This document shows, one piece after another, positions 44,760 to 54,381 of a stretch of DNA of 64,000 nt. Source of the DNA: Luxibacter massiliensis (lineage in GTDB: Bacteria > Bacillota > Clostridia > Lachnospirales > Lachnospiraceae); assembly GCF_900604355.1 (NCBI RefSeq), contig NZ_UWOE01000001.1, positions 3,286,001 to 3,350,000 on the forward strand, written 5' to 3'. A program made the position numbers and the translations under genes. The notes under the pieces are model-generated. The model searched no databases. It saw nothing but the letters and a program-made list of their open reading frames with translations, and had not been told where the DNA came from. The first letter of the stretch is position 1; each line of letters begins with the position of its first letter.

Positions 44760-46037
44760 CTAAACAGTTGTATTGACTGTCTTTTTTCTTTTTAATATTA
44801 CAATCGAAGAATATTCTCCATTTTTTATGCCAGCTTCAAAATATCCATTATTCCTTTGTACCGCTTCCGAAACATTCTTTAGACCTATCCCATGATTTTT
44901 CTTGTCTATCTTATAAGTCACATCCTTAGAAACTGTCTGGGAATCTATACTATTTTGTATGCCAAACTCACAATGCTCTGCTCTTTCTTGTATGATTATG
45001 CGTATATATTTCTCACCTGTTTTCTGTCGTTGCATAGCTTCCGCCACATTTTGGATCAGATTAGAAAATATGATGCAGAAATCCACTTCACTTATCAGCA
45101 GACTGCCGCTGCATCCACCCCATATATTTATTTTCACTTCTCTCAATGGCGATAAATAATAATTTAAAAACATATCCAGTAAATCATTACCGCTTATATA
45201 ACATCTCTTCTGAATACTTACAAGATTATCCTGCAAGCCTTTTATATATTGTACGCCTTCTTCTATTTCTTGATTTTTTATATACTGTGTCAGACAGAGA
45301 AGATGATTTTGCATATCATGTCTATATCTGCGGGTATCTTCTTCACGTTTCAGCAATTCTTTATAATACTTTTCCTGCATACTAATTAAGGAACGTTCCG
45401 TATCAACCAGCTCACGCATAATCTCATTTGCTTTTCGGATATATGCAATAAATACCAGTAATGCGATCATTCCTATAAATGCAAGTACGCTGATAAAATC
45501 TGCTATCAGTTTAAAATTTTCTTTAAGCGCATATTCTTGCATATTACTGAAGCCTACGATTATACATGACAATATAATAGTCATTACAAGCATTGTAATC
45601 ATAACCCTTGCCTTAATAACTCCAGTTATATACATTCCAAATTCAGGTTTGCGTTTCTGCACTTCCCTAGCGAAAATAAACAAAATAAGAACAATAACCG
45701 CTTCCAAAAATCTTATATATCTATAGTCTGCCACATAATATTGTATTGCAATACCGATTATCTCGTCCAGACTTCCGGAAATACAAAGCACCATCAAAAT
45801 CTGAAATATTTTTTCTCCTATTCTCCCTTCTGTCATACAATACACTGCCGCACACGCAAATATATACAGCAAAATCGGACCGATTTCTTCCACCCACAGC
45901 AGACATAGTGTATATACTATGCCGCTTACAGCTACAGAGCCGGATGCTTTCATTTTCTTTCCGAAAAATATCTCTAACCCCATTGAGAATCGTATTACTT
46001 CTATAAAATAATTCACTACCAATATCAGCACATTCAT
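44760..46037 (-). CDS. AgrC-like sensor histidine kinase (GHKL type)
   Basis: 425 residues. Six or seven N-terminal membrane segments (to about residue 210), a helix, the H-box RRYRHDMQNHLL with the phosphoacceptor His, then HATPase motifs FSNLIQNVAEAM and NHGIGLKNVSEAV. This layout is that of peptide-pheromone receptors such as AgrC. It starts 2 bp after the LytTR regulator gene. Neither an AgrB protease nor an AgrD peptide gene is visible near it. Confidence 0.88.
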   Translation of the reverse strand: MNVLILVVNYFIEVIRFSMGLEIFFGKKMKASGSVAVSGIVYTLCLLWVEEIGPILLYIFACAAVYCMTEGRIGEKIFQILMVLCISGSLDEIIGIAIQYYVADYRYIRFLEAVIVLILFIFAREVQKRKPEFGMYITGVIKARVMITMLVMTIILSCIIVGFSNMQEYALKENFKLIADFISVLAFIGMIALLVFIAYIRKANEIMRELVDTERSLISMQEKYYKELLKREEDTRRYRHDMQNHLLCLTQYIKNQEIEEGVQYIKGLQDNLVSIQKRCYISGNDLLDMFLNYYLSPLREVKINIWGGCSGSLLISEVDFCIIFSNLIQNVAEAMQRQKTGEKYIRIIIQERAEHCEFGIQNSIDSQTVSKDVTYKIDKKNHGIGLKNVSEAVQRNNGYFEAGIKNGEYSSIVILKRKKTVNTTV

Positions 46038-46039
46038 AC

Positions 46040-46747
46040 TTAACTATACCTAAATCGGAATTCTTCATATTCCCTTTCAAATTCTTTCTTTTTCCCTCTT
46101 GGGATTTTTATCTCTACGTCAGTTATTTTAATCACTCCCCGCTTATATTCCTCTATAAGCGCCAAATTTACGGCATATTTTCTGTCTGCTCTATAAAAGA
46201 GCCTTCGATCCAAAAGCGGCATTATTTTTGTCAAAGACATATCTTTTCTCATCATACCTCTGTTCTTCACATAAACTCCCACATAACTTTCATATGCTTT
46301 CACGTACAAAATATCTTTTTGCTGTACATTATAAGGGATTCTATTCAAATATAATTCGACTGTTTCTATTCCCAACATAGAATTCAGCGCTTCATCTAAA
46401 GCTGATATGATTTCTTCCGGATCAAATGGCTTTGTCACAAACCGGAATGCACTGATCCTAAATGCCTCTTTAAAGCGATCCACTCTTCCGGTTGCCATAA
46501 TTATTTTACAGTCTCCATTACTTTCCTGGATTCTGCCGCCAATTTCAATCCCATCCAGTCCCGGCATCTCAATATCAAGAAATACTATATCCATTTCCTG
46601 TATTGATTCAAGGAGGTCTGTGCCATTATAAAATTTTTCAATTTTATACGCATATTCCTTTTTATCTAAGTGTTCAGAAACAATATTACTTAGGACCTCC
46701 ACTACTTCAGGGAAATCATCGCATATACCGATTTTTACTTTCTGCAT
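46040..46747 (-). CDS. LytTR response regulator (AgrA type)
   Basis: 235 residues from the ATG at 46747; a further in-frame ATG at 46792 lies in an open extension derived from a different gene. Receiver domain with DD pair (GICDDFPEV), phosphoacceptor Asp in IVFLDIEMPGLDG, Lys in FVTKPFDPEE, and a C-terminal LytTR domain (NRIPYNVQQKDILYVKAYES ... FYRADRKYAVNLALI). It should act with the AgrC-like kinase downstream. No clear target operator was seen. Confidence 0.88.
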   Translation of the reverse strand: MQKVKIGICDDFPEVVEVLSNIVSEHLDKKEYAYKIEKFYNGTDLLESIQEMDIVFLDIEMPGLDGIEIGGRIQESNGDCKIIMATGRVDRFKEAFRISAFRFVTKPFDPEEIISALDEALNSMLGIETVELYLNRIPYNVQQKDILYVKAYESYVGVYVKNRGMMRKDMSLTKIMPLLDRRLFYRADRKYAVNLALIEEYKRGVIKITDVEIKIPRGKKKEFEREYEEFRFRYS

Positions 46748-46951
46748 ATTTTTCTGTTTTTCGCAACTCCTTTTATTCGTGATTGCTTTCATTGAACGCT
46801 GAAGCCGTCCAGAGAACTCCCTGTCGCTCAGCTTGCTTTCCGTGATTTCTATGATTTCTTCTTCTGACCATGCCCACGGCGGATATATAGCCGTCCGCCG
46901 ATAATACTTACGGTTACCTTTCGTGCGAGCTTCTCTAAGTTTTTCTGCCGA
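46748..46951 (-). pseudogene. Helix-turn-helix remnant fused in frame to the LytTR gene
   Basis: The frame upstream of the regulator start is open back to a TGA at 46952-46954 and encodes NRKYYRRTAIYPPWAWSEEE, then LSDREFSGRLQRSMKAITNKR. This is a Myb/HNH-type helix-turn-helix segment of a mobile-element protein and has no start codon. It indicates that the regulator gene was joined to another gene by deletion or insertion. Confidence 0.6.
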
Positions 46952-47259
46952 TCAATAATTATTTTTAAGAATAATATACATCCTCCTTCTTTATAATACA
47001 AGAAAAAGAGCAGATATCACTCCCATAAAAATTTTCTGCTCTTTTCTCCTAAAGTTTAAACTATATACCGATTTCCATAATAATCATCCGTTTTGTCCAA
47101 CCGCTGAGTAAAGTTACTCTTTTTCCTCAACCGACTGCTTCCACAGCTTTCGCACATTATACTCTTTTGACCTATCCTTTAGCTGTAAACTACAGTATAT
47201 CTCGTTGTTTTTGGATTTGAAGCTCTCTCCATGCCGTTTCAATGTATTCCTTGTTCGTC

Positions 47260-47487
47260 ACTTCCTTAATCTTCTTCCTCCAGTCCCGGGGTACTCTTTC
47301 GCAGCTGGACTTCCACTCGGGACAGAACTTCCTGTATGTCGAACGGCTTCGTCACATAATCGTCCGTCCCATTTTGCAAAAACTCCACCTTCGTATCAAT
47401 CGTGTCCTTCGCCGTCAGCACATTCACCGGTGTACGCCCCTTCTTTCGTATCTCTTTTAATACTTCCTCTCCCGGCATCGGATTCCG
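47260..47487 (-). pseudogene. Response-regulator receiver-domain remnant
   Basis: MPGEEVLKEIRKKGRTPVNVL, then TDDYVTKPFDIQEVL, is the C-terminal two thirds of an OmpR-type receiver domain, including the conserved Lys. The phosphoacceptor Asp and the DNA-binding domain are missing. It lies 55 bp downstream (genome coordinate) of the dehydrogenase cluster's end and is not expected to work. Confidence 0.65.
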
Positions 47488-47541
47488 GGAGGGAACATTT
47501 ACTTTAGTTCAATTCACCATGGCATTGTGAATGAAGCTGTC

Positions 47542-48510
47542 CTATTTATTTACAATATTCACGGGCGCTCCGTCTAAGAAGCTCTTCAGATTATCAACCG
47601 CAATATTCATCAGTCTCTGCCTGGACTCCTTTGGCGCCCAGGAGATATGCGGTGTAATCAGGCAGTTCTTCGCCTGAAGCAACGGGTTATCTCCTTTGAT
47701 CGGCTCTGTAGATACAACGTCTAACCCTGCAGCCGCAACTTTGCCGCTGTTTAAGGCATCCGCCAGGTCCTGCTCTTCAATTAACTGCCCTCTGGAGTTA
47801 TTCAGGATAATAACCCCGTCTTTCATCTTTGCGATTGTAGATTTATTAATCATCTTCTCCGTTTCTGGAAACAGCGGGCAGTGGAGGGCGATCACATCCG
47901 ACTGGCTAAGCACCTCGTCAAGCTCTGCGTATCTGCATGTCTCAGACTCTAAGTCTGGATTTTTATATGCATCATATGCCAGCACGTTCATTCCCAGCGA
48001 CTGCGCAATCCGTCCCGTAGACTGGCCGATTCGTCCATATCCGATAATCCCCATCGTCTTCCTGTCCAGCTCGATCAGTGGGTAATCCCAGAAGCACCAA
48101 TCTGCATTATGTTCCCACGCTCCGTCATGAACCACCTCATTATGATGACCGATGTGATGGCAGATCTCAAGCAGAAGCGCTATTGCAAACTGTCCGACCG
48201 CCGCTGTCCCATAAGTAGGGACGTTCGCTACCGGGATTCCCTTTACCTTTGCCGCTTCTACATCGACTACATTATATCCTGTCGCCAGTACCCCGATAAA
48301 CTTAAGGTTCGGACACCGGTCCAGCACGTCTTTTGGAAGCTGAGTCTTGTTCGTGTACACAATCTCTGCATCTTTGATTCTATCTACCACTTCTTCCATA
48401 TCTGTGAGCGACGTTCTGTCATATACAGTACATTCACCCAGCGCATTCAACCCTTCCCAGTCCAAATCTCCGGGATTCAGCGTATATCCGTCTAATACAA
48501 CAATTTTCAT
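47542..48510 (-). CDS. D-2-hydroxyacid dehydrogenase (hydroxypyruvate/glycerate reductase-like)
   Basis: 322 residues. NAD-binding GIIGYGRIGQSTGRIA, catalytic Arg in NNSRGQLI, Glu in the following helix and His in TPHISW, all as in the 2-hydroxyacid dehydrogenase family. It reduces or oxidises a short 2-oxo/2-hydroxy acid. It is the last gene of a five- to seven-gene cluster with a TRAP transporter and a split transketolase. ATG behind AGGAGGGAG. Confidence 0.9.
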   Translation of the reverse strand: MKIVVLDGYTLNPGDLDWEGLNALGECTVYDRTSLTDMEEVVDRIKDAEIVYTNKTQLPKDVLDRCPNLKFIGVLATGYNVVDVEAAKVKGIPVANVPTYGTAAVGQFAIALLLEICHHIGHHNEVVHDGAWEHNADWCFWDYPLIELDRKTMGIIGYGRIGQSTGRIAQSLGMNVLAYDAYKNPDLESETCRYAELDEVLSQSDVIALHCPLFPETEKMINKSTIAKMKDGVIILNNSRGQLIEEQDLADALNSGKVAAAGLDVVSTEPIKGDNPLLQAKNCLITPHISWAPKESRQRLMNIAVDNLKSFLDGAPVNIVNK

Positions 48511-48524
48511 CTGACATCTCCCTC

Positions 48525-49388
48525 CTATATCTGCGGCTTTTCCGGATGTAGCATCGTAGCGATTACCTTGTCTAATACGTCGTCATTCCAGATCTGTTTC
48601 CAGTCTTCCCTCATAACAAGACGGTTTCCAAGGCCGATAGCAACTTTACATGCATCCGATACAGGCGGATTTCCCGGGATATACCCAAGGAAGTTCGCAG
48701 ACAGATTATAGATATGTCCTGTCAGGAAGGAAACTGCCGCTTCTCTTGGGATTCCTCTTCTCTCTGCTTCATCTACCGTCTCAGCCATCGCATACAGGCA
48801 GGTAGCTCCGAGAAGTTCTACTAATGTAGGCTCCAGGAATGCAATCTGCTCAGAGCTCATAACATAGGCGTGTTCTACCGGCGCATACATCTGCTTTGCC
48901 ACTTCTACACACTGCGCGAACCTGTCATCGTCTCCCTGAATCTTAGACATTACAATATCCTGCTTGCCGCCGCAGCCGCCGAAACGGTCCTGGCGCGCCT
49001 CGAAGGTATCCTGATCGAGGAAATAAGAAGGATGACAAGGATGTGCAACCCCAAATGTACAATCATCTCTTAATGTAAGTTCCTTTGCCACTGCCGCCGC
49101 CGGATCCAGAATAATGAAGCCTGTGCCTGGCTTTAACTGTGGAACATAAACCGCTGATAACTTACCGATCAAAGTATCCGGCACTGCAAACACTACTACG
49201 TCGGATTTTGCAAGCGCCTCTTCTACGTCCGTGGGCTCAAATCCGCGGTCTTTGATACTCTTAATCCCTGCTTCAGATGCCTCCACCAGCAGAAGTTCGA
49301 ACTCTTCTGGCCTCTTTGCCAGGTTATTGCTTGTCCTAGTTCCCATCTTACCGCCTGCTCCGATTACACTTACTACGATTTTACTCAT
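48525..49388 (-). CDS. Rossmann oxidoreductase with phosphogluconate-dehydrogenase-like C-terminus
   Basis: 287 residues from the ATG at 49388 (GAAGGA upstream). N-terminal nucleotide-binding VSVIGAGGKMGTR; C-terminal all-helical domain (SSEQIAFLEPTLVELLGATC, then FLTGHIYNLSANFLG). This matches the family with the PGDH_C-type domain seen next to transketolase and TRAP genes in other Firmicutes. It may oxidise a short-chain sugar acid before cleavage; the exact reaction is unknown. Two Cys in the middle (FGGCGG, VAHPCHP) may bind metal. Confidence 0.75.
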   Translation of the reverse strand: MSKIVVSVIGAGGKMGTRTSNNLAKRPEEFELLLVEASEAGIKSIKDRGFEPTDVEEALAKSDVVVFAVPDTLIGKLSAVYVPQLKPGTGFIILDPAAAVAKELTLRDDCTFGVAHPCHPSYFLDQDTFEARQDRFGGCGGKQDIVMSKIQGDDDRFAQCVEVAKQMYAPVEHAYVMSSEQIAFLEPTLVELLGATCLYAMAETVDEAERRGIPREAAVSFLTGHIYNLSANFLGYIPGNPPVSDACKVAIGLGNRLVMREDWKQIWNDDVLDKVIATMLHPEKPQI

Positions 49389-49448
49389 TTTAATTCCTTC
49401 TTTCTCTTTTTTCATTGATCCTTTACTTCTTATCTTAATATCCCTGGT

Positions 49449-50387
49449 TTAACGCTTCGCCGTCTCAGCCCCTGTTTTTGCGATATCCTCCGGCGTAAAT
49501 CCATATGCGTCCGCTAGTTCTTTTGCCGGGCCTGATTCTCCGAACGTCGTAAGACCAATTCTCTTAACGATCTTCGGATCATTTTCCACTACCAGCTTAC
49601 TGATATAAGCGCCCATCCCACCATTTACATTGTGGTCTTCCACCGTCACGATACAGTCTGCTTTTCCGATCGCCTCTAAAATTTTGGACGGGTCTTTACC
49701 ATATAAAATATTGATATCTCCAACTGTCACATTGACTCCCTGTCCCTTCAGAATCTCTGCCGCCTCCAGAACACGATCCAGCACGAATCCACTGGACAAA
49801 AGCAGTACGTCATTGCCGTATTCTTTCAGAATGCGGATTCCATCCGGACTAAACGGTGTCTCTTTGTCATAGGCGTCCACCTCGCGGCCGCTTCCTGCAC
49901 GCACATAGACTGGTCCATCGATTTCCGCCGCCATCTTAACAGCATGATATGTCTGAGCCGCATCCGCAGGAGTAAAGATCGTATAGTTTGGGATATTTGA
50001 CAAAATCCCCAGATCTTCATAAAACTGATGTGTCACACCTTCCCGCTCTCCTCCAAGAAGTCCGGAATTGATTCCGACAAATTTAACATTCAGATTCGGA
50101 TATGCAACAAATGTTCTCATCTGCTCACATGCACGCATCGTAAGGAATCCTGCGTATGTACCAACAAACGGGGTCAACCCTGCTGCCGCCAACCCTGCCG
50201 CTGTGTCCACTGCATTCTGTTCTGCAATTCCCACCTCTACATATTGATCTGGGTGAAGTTCTGCGAACTTTGTCGCACGCATTGCTTTTAATGAGTCCGG
50301 CGACACGAACATAATCTTATCGTCTGTCTCCGCCATATCGATAAGCGCCTGTGCAAATGCCTCTCTTGTACCTTTAAACTCTGCCAT
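49449..50387 (-). CDS. Split transketolase, C-terminal subunit
   Basis: 312 residues: the pyrimidine-binding domain (VEVGIAEQNAVDTAAGLAAAG, with the catalytic Glu) and the transketolase C-terminal domain (LLSSGFVLDRVLEAAEILK). It starts 2 bp after the N-terminal subunit stop. With it, it would move a two-carbon ketol unit between sugars using thiamine diphosphate. Dedicated split transketolases beside transport genes occur in catabolic routes such as those for apulose phosphate and sulfosugars. Confidence 0.92.
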   Translation of the reverse strand: MAEFKGTREAFAQALIDMAETDDKIMFVSPDSLKAMRATKFAELHPDQYVEVGIAEQNAVDTAAGLAAAGLTPFVGTYAGFLTMRACEQMRTFVAYPNLNVKFVGINSGLLGGEREGVTHQFYEDLGILSNIPNYTIFTPADAAQTYHAVKMAAEIDGPVYVRAGSGREVDAYDKETPFSPDGIRILKEYGNDVLLLSSGFVLDRVLEAAEILKGQGVNVTVGDINILYGKDPSKILEAIGKADCIVTVEDHNVNGGMGAYISKLVVENDPKIVKRIGLTTFGESGPAKELADAYGFTPEDIAKTGAETAKR

Positions 50388-50389
50388 CT

Positions 50390-51208
50390 CTATACACCTC
50401 CTAAAATTCTTACTGCTTCTTCATACTGCTCTTCTGTCGGAACTCCTTTGTGCCATGCATTATTGTCTTCCATATAAGGAAGTCCTTTTCCTTTGACACA
50501 GTCGCACACGATCACGCTCGGTCTTCCCTTCTCGGCTTTCGCATTCGCAATAGCCCTCTTAATCGCATCGATATCGTGGCCGTCGATCTCCTGCGCATGC
50601 CACTGGAATGCTTCAAAACGTTCCTTAATATTATTAGAACCGATCGTGTCCTTTACAGAACCGCCGCTCTGCCATCCATTCTTATCTACGAATACGACCA
50701 TGTTGTCGAGCTTATGGCCTGCCGCCGAATTAATCCCTTCCCAGCAGATACCTTCCTGAAGTTCGCCGTCTCCGACCACTACAAACACATTGTAATCTTT
50801 CTTCCGGTATTTTCCGGCCATAGCCATACCAGAACCTATTGCAATACCATTTCCCAGAGAACCGGACGTCATATCCACGCCCTTTGTCTTATTCATAACC
50901 GGATGTCCCTGAAATTTACTTCCAAGCGCCCTCAGACTAAAGTCCTCTACTTTTTCTCCAAAATATCCTTTCTCGGAGAGAGCCGCATAATAGATCGGGC
51001 ACGCATGTCCTTTCGATAAGATGAAACGGTCTCTGTCTTCCCATTCCGGATTTGCCGGGTCGACTCTCATTTCGTCAAAAAATAGTGTCGCTACAATATC
51101 TGCAATTGACAGCGCTGGCCCCGGATGTCCGTCTTTTCCCTTATAGACCATATCTACCGCCGTCAGCCGGAGCCTATCGGCAATTTGCTTTAATTCTACT
51201 GTGTTCAT
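50390..51208 (-). CDS. Split transketolase, N-terminal subunit
   Basis: 272 residues: the thiamine-diphosphate-binding domain with DGHPGPALSIADI, LSKGHACPIYYA, the GDGELQEGICWE diphosphate motif (GDG...) and FVDKNGWQSGG. Pairs with the C-terminal subunit encoded 2 bp downstream. Genes upstream encode the TRAP transporter, so the substrate is probably imported as a free acid or sugar. Confidence 0.93.
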   Translation of the reverse strand: MNTVELKQIADRLRLTAVDMVYKGKDGHPGPALSIADIVATLFFDEMRVDPANPEWEDRDRFILSKGHACPIYYAALSEKGYFGEKVEDFSLRALGSKFQGHPVMNKTKGVDMTSGSLGNGIAIGSGMAMAGKYRKKDYNVFVVVGDGELQEGICWEGINSAAGHKLDNMVVFVDKNGWQSGGSVKDTIGSNNIKERFEAFQWHAQEIDGHDIDAIKRAIANAKAEKGRPSVIVCDCVKGKGLPYMEDNNAWHKGVPTEEQYEEAVRILGGV

Positions 51209-51275
51209 ATTAAATTCCTCCTTTTTGATAAATCCCTGCAGCTTCTTCTACATAGTTTTTTCTATATGGCCTCTT

Positions 51276-52556
51276 CTACGCTCCTAACATATTTGGAAGC
51301 CACGTAATGATAGATGGTATAAATGTCATAAATAAAAGCGCTAGTACTTCGACTCCCAGGTAGATCAGTATACGCCCACTGATCTTTCCGATACTCGTCT
51401 CCGCGATTCCCGATGCCACGAACAGGTTCACTGCCATCGGCGGCGTGATCATACCAATCGATGTATTAATGATGATAATAATTCCAAGTGCAATAGGCGA
51501 CAGTCCAAGAGAGGTTGCGATCGGCAGCAGAATCGGCGTCACGAGCAGGATGATGGACTGTGTCTCTAAAAAGCAGCCAAGGAATAAAAGTAATATATTA
51601 ATCATCAACAGTAATATATATTTGTTACTGAAAAGTCCAAGCACACCTGTCGCAATTGCCGTCGACATATTCTGGTGCGTCATAAACCAACCAAACGGAG
51701 CGGACATGCTTACGACGAACAGAACGACTGCTGAACTTACCGCTGATTTCTTCAAGATATCATAGATATCCCCAATGTTAAGTTCCTTGTATACGAACAC
51801 ACTTACAACTAACGCATAGATACATGCTACAGCCGCTGACTCTGTCGGTGTGAAGAGTCCTCCGTAGATTCCTCCCAGGATAATAACTGGCATCAAGATA
51901 GCCAGGAGCGCCTCTTTAAAGGAAACGGCAACTTCTCTCACTGTTATCTTCGTATTATCCGGTGCATCGTATTTCCTGCACACGGCAATATTCGTAAATA
52001 CAAGGACTATCGCAAGCAGAATACCCGGCACGATTCCAGCCATGAACATCGTCCCTACAGAGACCGACGCTGTTACCGCATATGTAACCATCGGTATACT
52101 TGGCGGAATAACAACTCCCAGTGTCCCTGCCGAAGCCGCTACAGCTGCCGCCACTTCATCCGGATAGCCTTTTTTCTTCATCCGTGGAATCGTAATCCCT
52201 CCGATTGCAGCAACCGTCGCCGGATTAGAACCTGAGATAGCTCCAAAGAATGCCGAAGCCACTACTGTAATACAGGACAACCTGCCCGGCAGTTTTCTAA
52301 GCAGAATTTCTATGAAATCAATGAGCCTTTTAGAGATTCCTCCCTTTTCCATAATGTTTCCTGCCAGAATGAAAAATGGAACCGCCATCAGAGTAAAGTT
52401 ATCCGCTTGAGTAAACATCCTCTGTGTCACGACCGGCAGAAGGTGCATATTGCCACTTAACATGATAACCGCACACACCGCCACTCCTAGGCAGACAGCT
52501 ATAGGTACTCCCAGGATTAACATCAGAAACAGTACGCTAAATAATATTCCTATCAT
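51276..52556 (-). CDS. TRAP transporter large permease (DctM)
   Basis: 426 residues, about 12 membrane segments, with the family motifs GSNPATVAAIGGITIPRM and TPTESAAVACIYAL. It carries the sodium-coupled transport path of the TRAP system. Start overlaps the DctQ stop by 4 bp. Confidence 0.94.
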   Translation of the reverse strand: MIGILFSVLFLMLILGVPIAVCLGVAVCAVIMLSGNMHLLPVVTQRMFTQADNFTLMAVPFFILAGNIMEKGGISKRLIDFIEILLRKLPGRLSCITVVASAFFGAISGSNPATVAAIGGITIPRMKKKGYPDEVAAAVAASAGTLGVVIPPSIPMVTYAVTASVSVGTMFMAGIVPGILLAIVLVFTNIAVCRKYDAPDNTKITVREVAVSFKEALLAILMPVIILGGIYGGLFTPTESAAVACIYALVVSVFVYKELNIGDIYDILKKSAVSSAVVLFVVSMSAPFGWFMTHQNMSTAIATGVLGLFSNKYILLLMINILLLFLGCFLETQSIILLVTPILLPIATSLGLSPIALGIIIIINTSIGMITPPMAVNLFVASGIAETSIGKISGRILIYLGVEVLALLFMTFIPSIITWLPNMLGA

Positions 52557-53077
52557 ACTTCCTGTTCCCCCTCTTCTATCAGTTCTTTCTCATCCTTCTT
52601 ATCTTCTTTCCCTGTAATCTGTGTGTACGTATGGTATACATAGCACACCGCCATAATTACAAGTCCTAATGGAATCGCAAGATACATCAGCCACATCGGC
52701 CAGTTAAGGCTCGGTGTAATCTGGCCCCCGCTGATCTGAAACGCCAGAATCTTAACCCCGTAATATCCAGCAAACAAACTGAATACTAACACGATCACTG
52801 CACAGATTCCCCGGATTACCTTCATAACCTTTTTCGGCACGAACAAATCCAGCGCCTCCACCGAAAAGTGTTCTCCATCAATCGCCGCCACTCCGATGCC
52901 AAGAAAGATAATCCATATCATACAATACCTTGCCAGTTCTTCCGCCCAAGATATAATAAACAGATTCGTGAATCTTGCGACAGTCGCAATAAATACAATG
53001 GTACACATCACAATCATCAATATTACAAGAAGTATTTCTTCTATCTTTTTAACCGCTAAAAAAAACTTCTTCACCAC
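52553..53077 (-). CDS. TRAP transporter small permease (DctQ)
   Basis: 174 residues with four membrane segments and the DctQ signature SWAEELARYCMIWIIFLGIG. The C-terminus is charged (DKKDEKELIEEGEQEV). It acts with DctM and lies 12 bp after the binding-protein gene. Confidence 0.92.
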   Translation of the reverse strand: MVKKFFLAVKKIEEILLVILMIVMCTIVFIATVARFTNLFIISWAEELARYCMIWIIFLGIGVAAIDGEHFSVEALDLFVPKKVMKVIRGICAVIVLVFSLFAGYYGVKILAFQISGGQITPSLNWPMWLMYLAIPLGLVIMAVCYVYHTYTQITGKEDKKDEKELIEEGEQEV

Positions 53078-53089
53078 TCATCCTCCGTT

Positions 53090-54109
53090 CTACTTTGTCC
53101 ATTTATCGACAAGTTCCTGACTAATCTGGAACGTCTCAGCCATATCATATACATCCGACACAGCTTCCTTCCAGACTTCTTTGTCAACTTCTGTAATTGT
53201 AACCCCTTCTTTATCCATGTTGGCGACAGCTTCTTCGTTATAATTCTGGCTGTACTCTCTCTGCCAGTCTTTCGCTTCTTCCGCCGACCGGTCAAATGCT
53301 TCCTGCTGTTCTTTAGTCAACCCATCGTATATCCTTTCACTGATCATCAGAACACACGGAGAATAGAAAAGATCAATCATAGATATATATTGTTGGACTT
53401 CCCATACCCGGCTTGTATCTATAATCGCGATCGGGTTCTCCTGTCCGTCAACCGTCCCCTGAGATAATGCTGTAAAAATCTCCGACCATGCCATAGGAGT
53501 CGCCGTCGCTCCAAGTTCTTCATATGTCTCGATATGAACGTTATTTTCCATCGTTCTGATCTTCATCCCTGCAAGATCTTCCGGCGTTGCAATCACTCTA
53601 TCGTCGTTCGTCAGTTCACGGAAACCATTTTCCCAAAAGCCTACGCCCCTGATCTTCTGTGTCTCCAATTCATCCAACAGTTCCTGTCCCAGTTCCCCGT
53701 CTAATTTTGAATATGCATCTTCTGCATCTTCAAAAAGGTACGGAAAGTCAAGTACTGCAAAGTCTGATACAAAGTTAGGAATAGGACCGGTAGAGATCAG
53801 GCACATCTCCTGGACTCCCAGTCCCACGCTCTCCATCATATCTCTTTCATTTCCCAGCTGAGAATTCGGATAAATGTCAAGTGTCATCTCGCCGTCACTG
53901 TATTCCTCCAACAGTTTCTGCATCTTCTGCAGTCCTTTCACATAATGTCCTTCCGGCGCGGTTGTCGTCCCCACCTTGAATCTGATATTCGCGCTGTCTG
54001 CCCCCATCATACCATCATCTTCCTGTACCGATGATGTAGAAGAATTACTACAGGCTGTCAGTGATATCAATAATGTCAGGGCCAAAACCGCAGCAACCAT
54101 TTTCCTCAT
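53090..54109 (-). CDS. TRAP substrate-binding lipoprotein (DctP)
   Basis: 339 residues from the ATG at 54109 with AAGGGAG upstream. Lipobox LLISLTACS, then the DctP fold with the carboxylate-binding Arg in GMKIRTMEN and FTALSQGTVDGQENP. It captures an organic acid outside the membrane and delivers it to DctQ/DctM. The substrate is not clear; by the neighbouring enzymes a sugar acid or a similar hydroxyacid is likely. Confidence 0.92.
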   Translation of the reverse strand: MRKMVAAVLALTLLISLTACSNSSTSSVQEDDGMMGADSANIRFKVGTTTAPEGHYVKGLQKMQKLLEEYSDGEMTLDIYPNSQLGNERDMMESVGLGVQEMCLISTGPIPNFVSDFAVLDFPYLFEDAEDAYSKLDGELGQELLDELETQKIRGVGFWENGFRELTNDDRVIATPEDLAGMKIRTMENNVHIETYEELGATATPMAWSEIFTALSQGTVDGQENPIAIIDTSRVWEVQQYISMIDLFYSPCVLMISERIYDGLTKEQQEAFDRSAEEAKDWQREYSQNYNEEAVANMDKEGVTITEVDKEVWKEAVSDVYDMAETFQISQELVDKWTK

Positions 54110-54142
54110 TTGTTCATCTCCCTTCTCATTCATTAAACATCT

Positions 54143-54180
54143 GATGTTTTATATATAACATCTTTTGTTATATGTGTCAA
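54143..54180 (-). promoter_or_regulatory. Promoter and GntR-type operator of the TRAP/transketolase cluster
   Basis: On the minus strand TTGACA (54180-54175), 17 bp, TATATA (54157-54152). The dyad GATGTT-TTATATAT-AACATC (54143-54162) covers the -10 box. The GntR/FadR regulator gene lies divergently upstream, so repression by that protein is the likely control. Confidence 0.65.
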
Positions 54181-54381
54181 TTAATTACTAAACCAAATTC
54201 ACTTTTTGTATAATATTTACAACTAAACCGACTTAAAATTGTTTATTAATACCTGACAAAATACTAAAAGCTTAATATCGTCCGCCGTATTGTACATCCT
54301 TTCACGAAACAATTGACAAACAATTGGCATTTAATCTTTTAATATGATAAAATCTTATTTAAGAGATCGAGGAGGTGCTTT

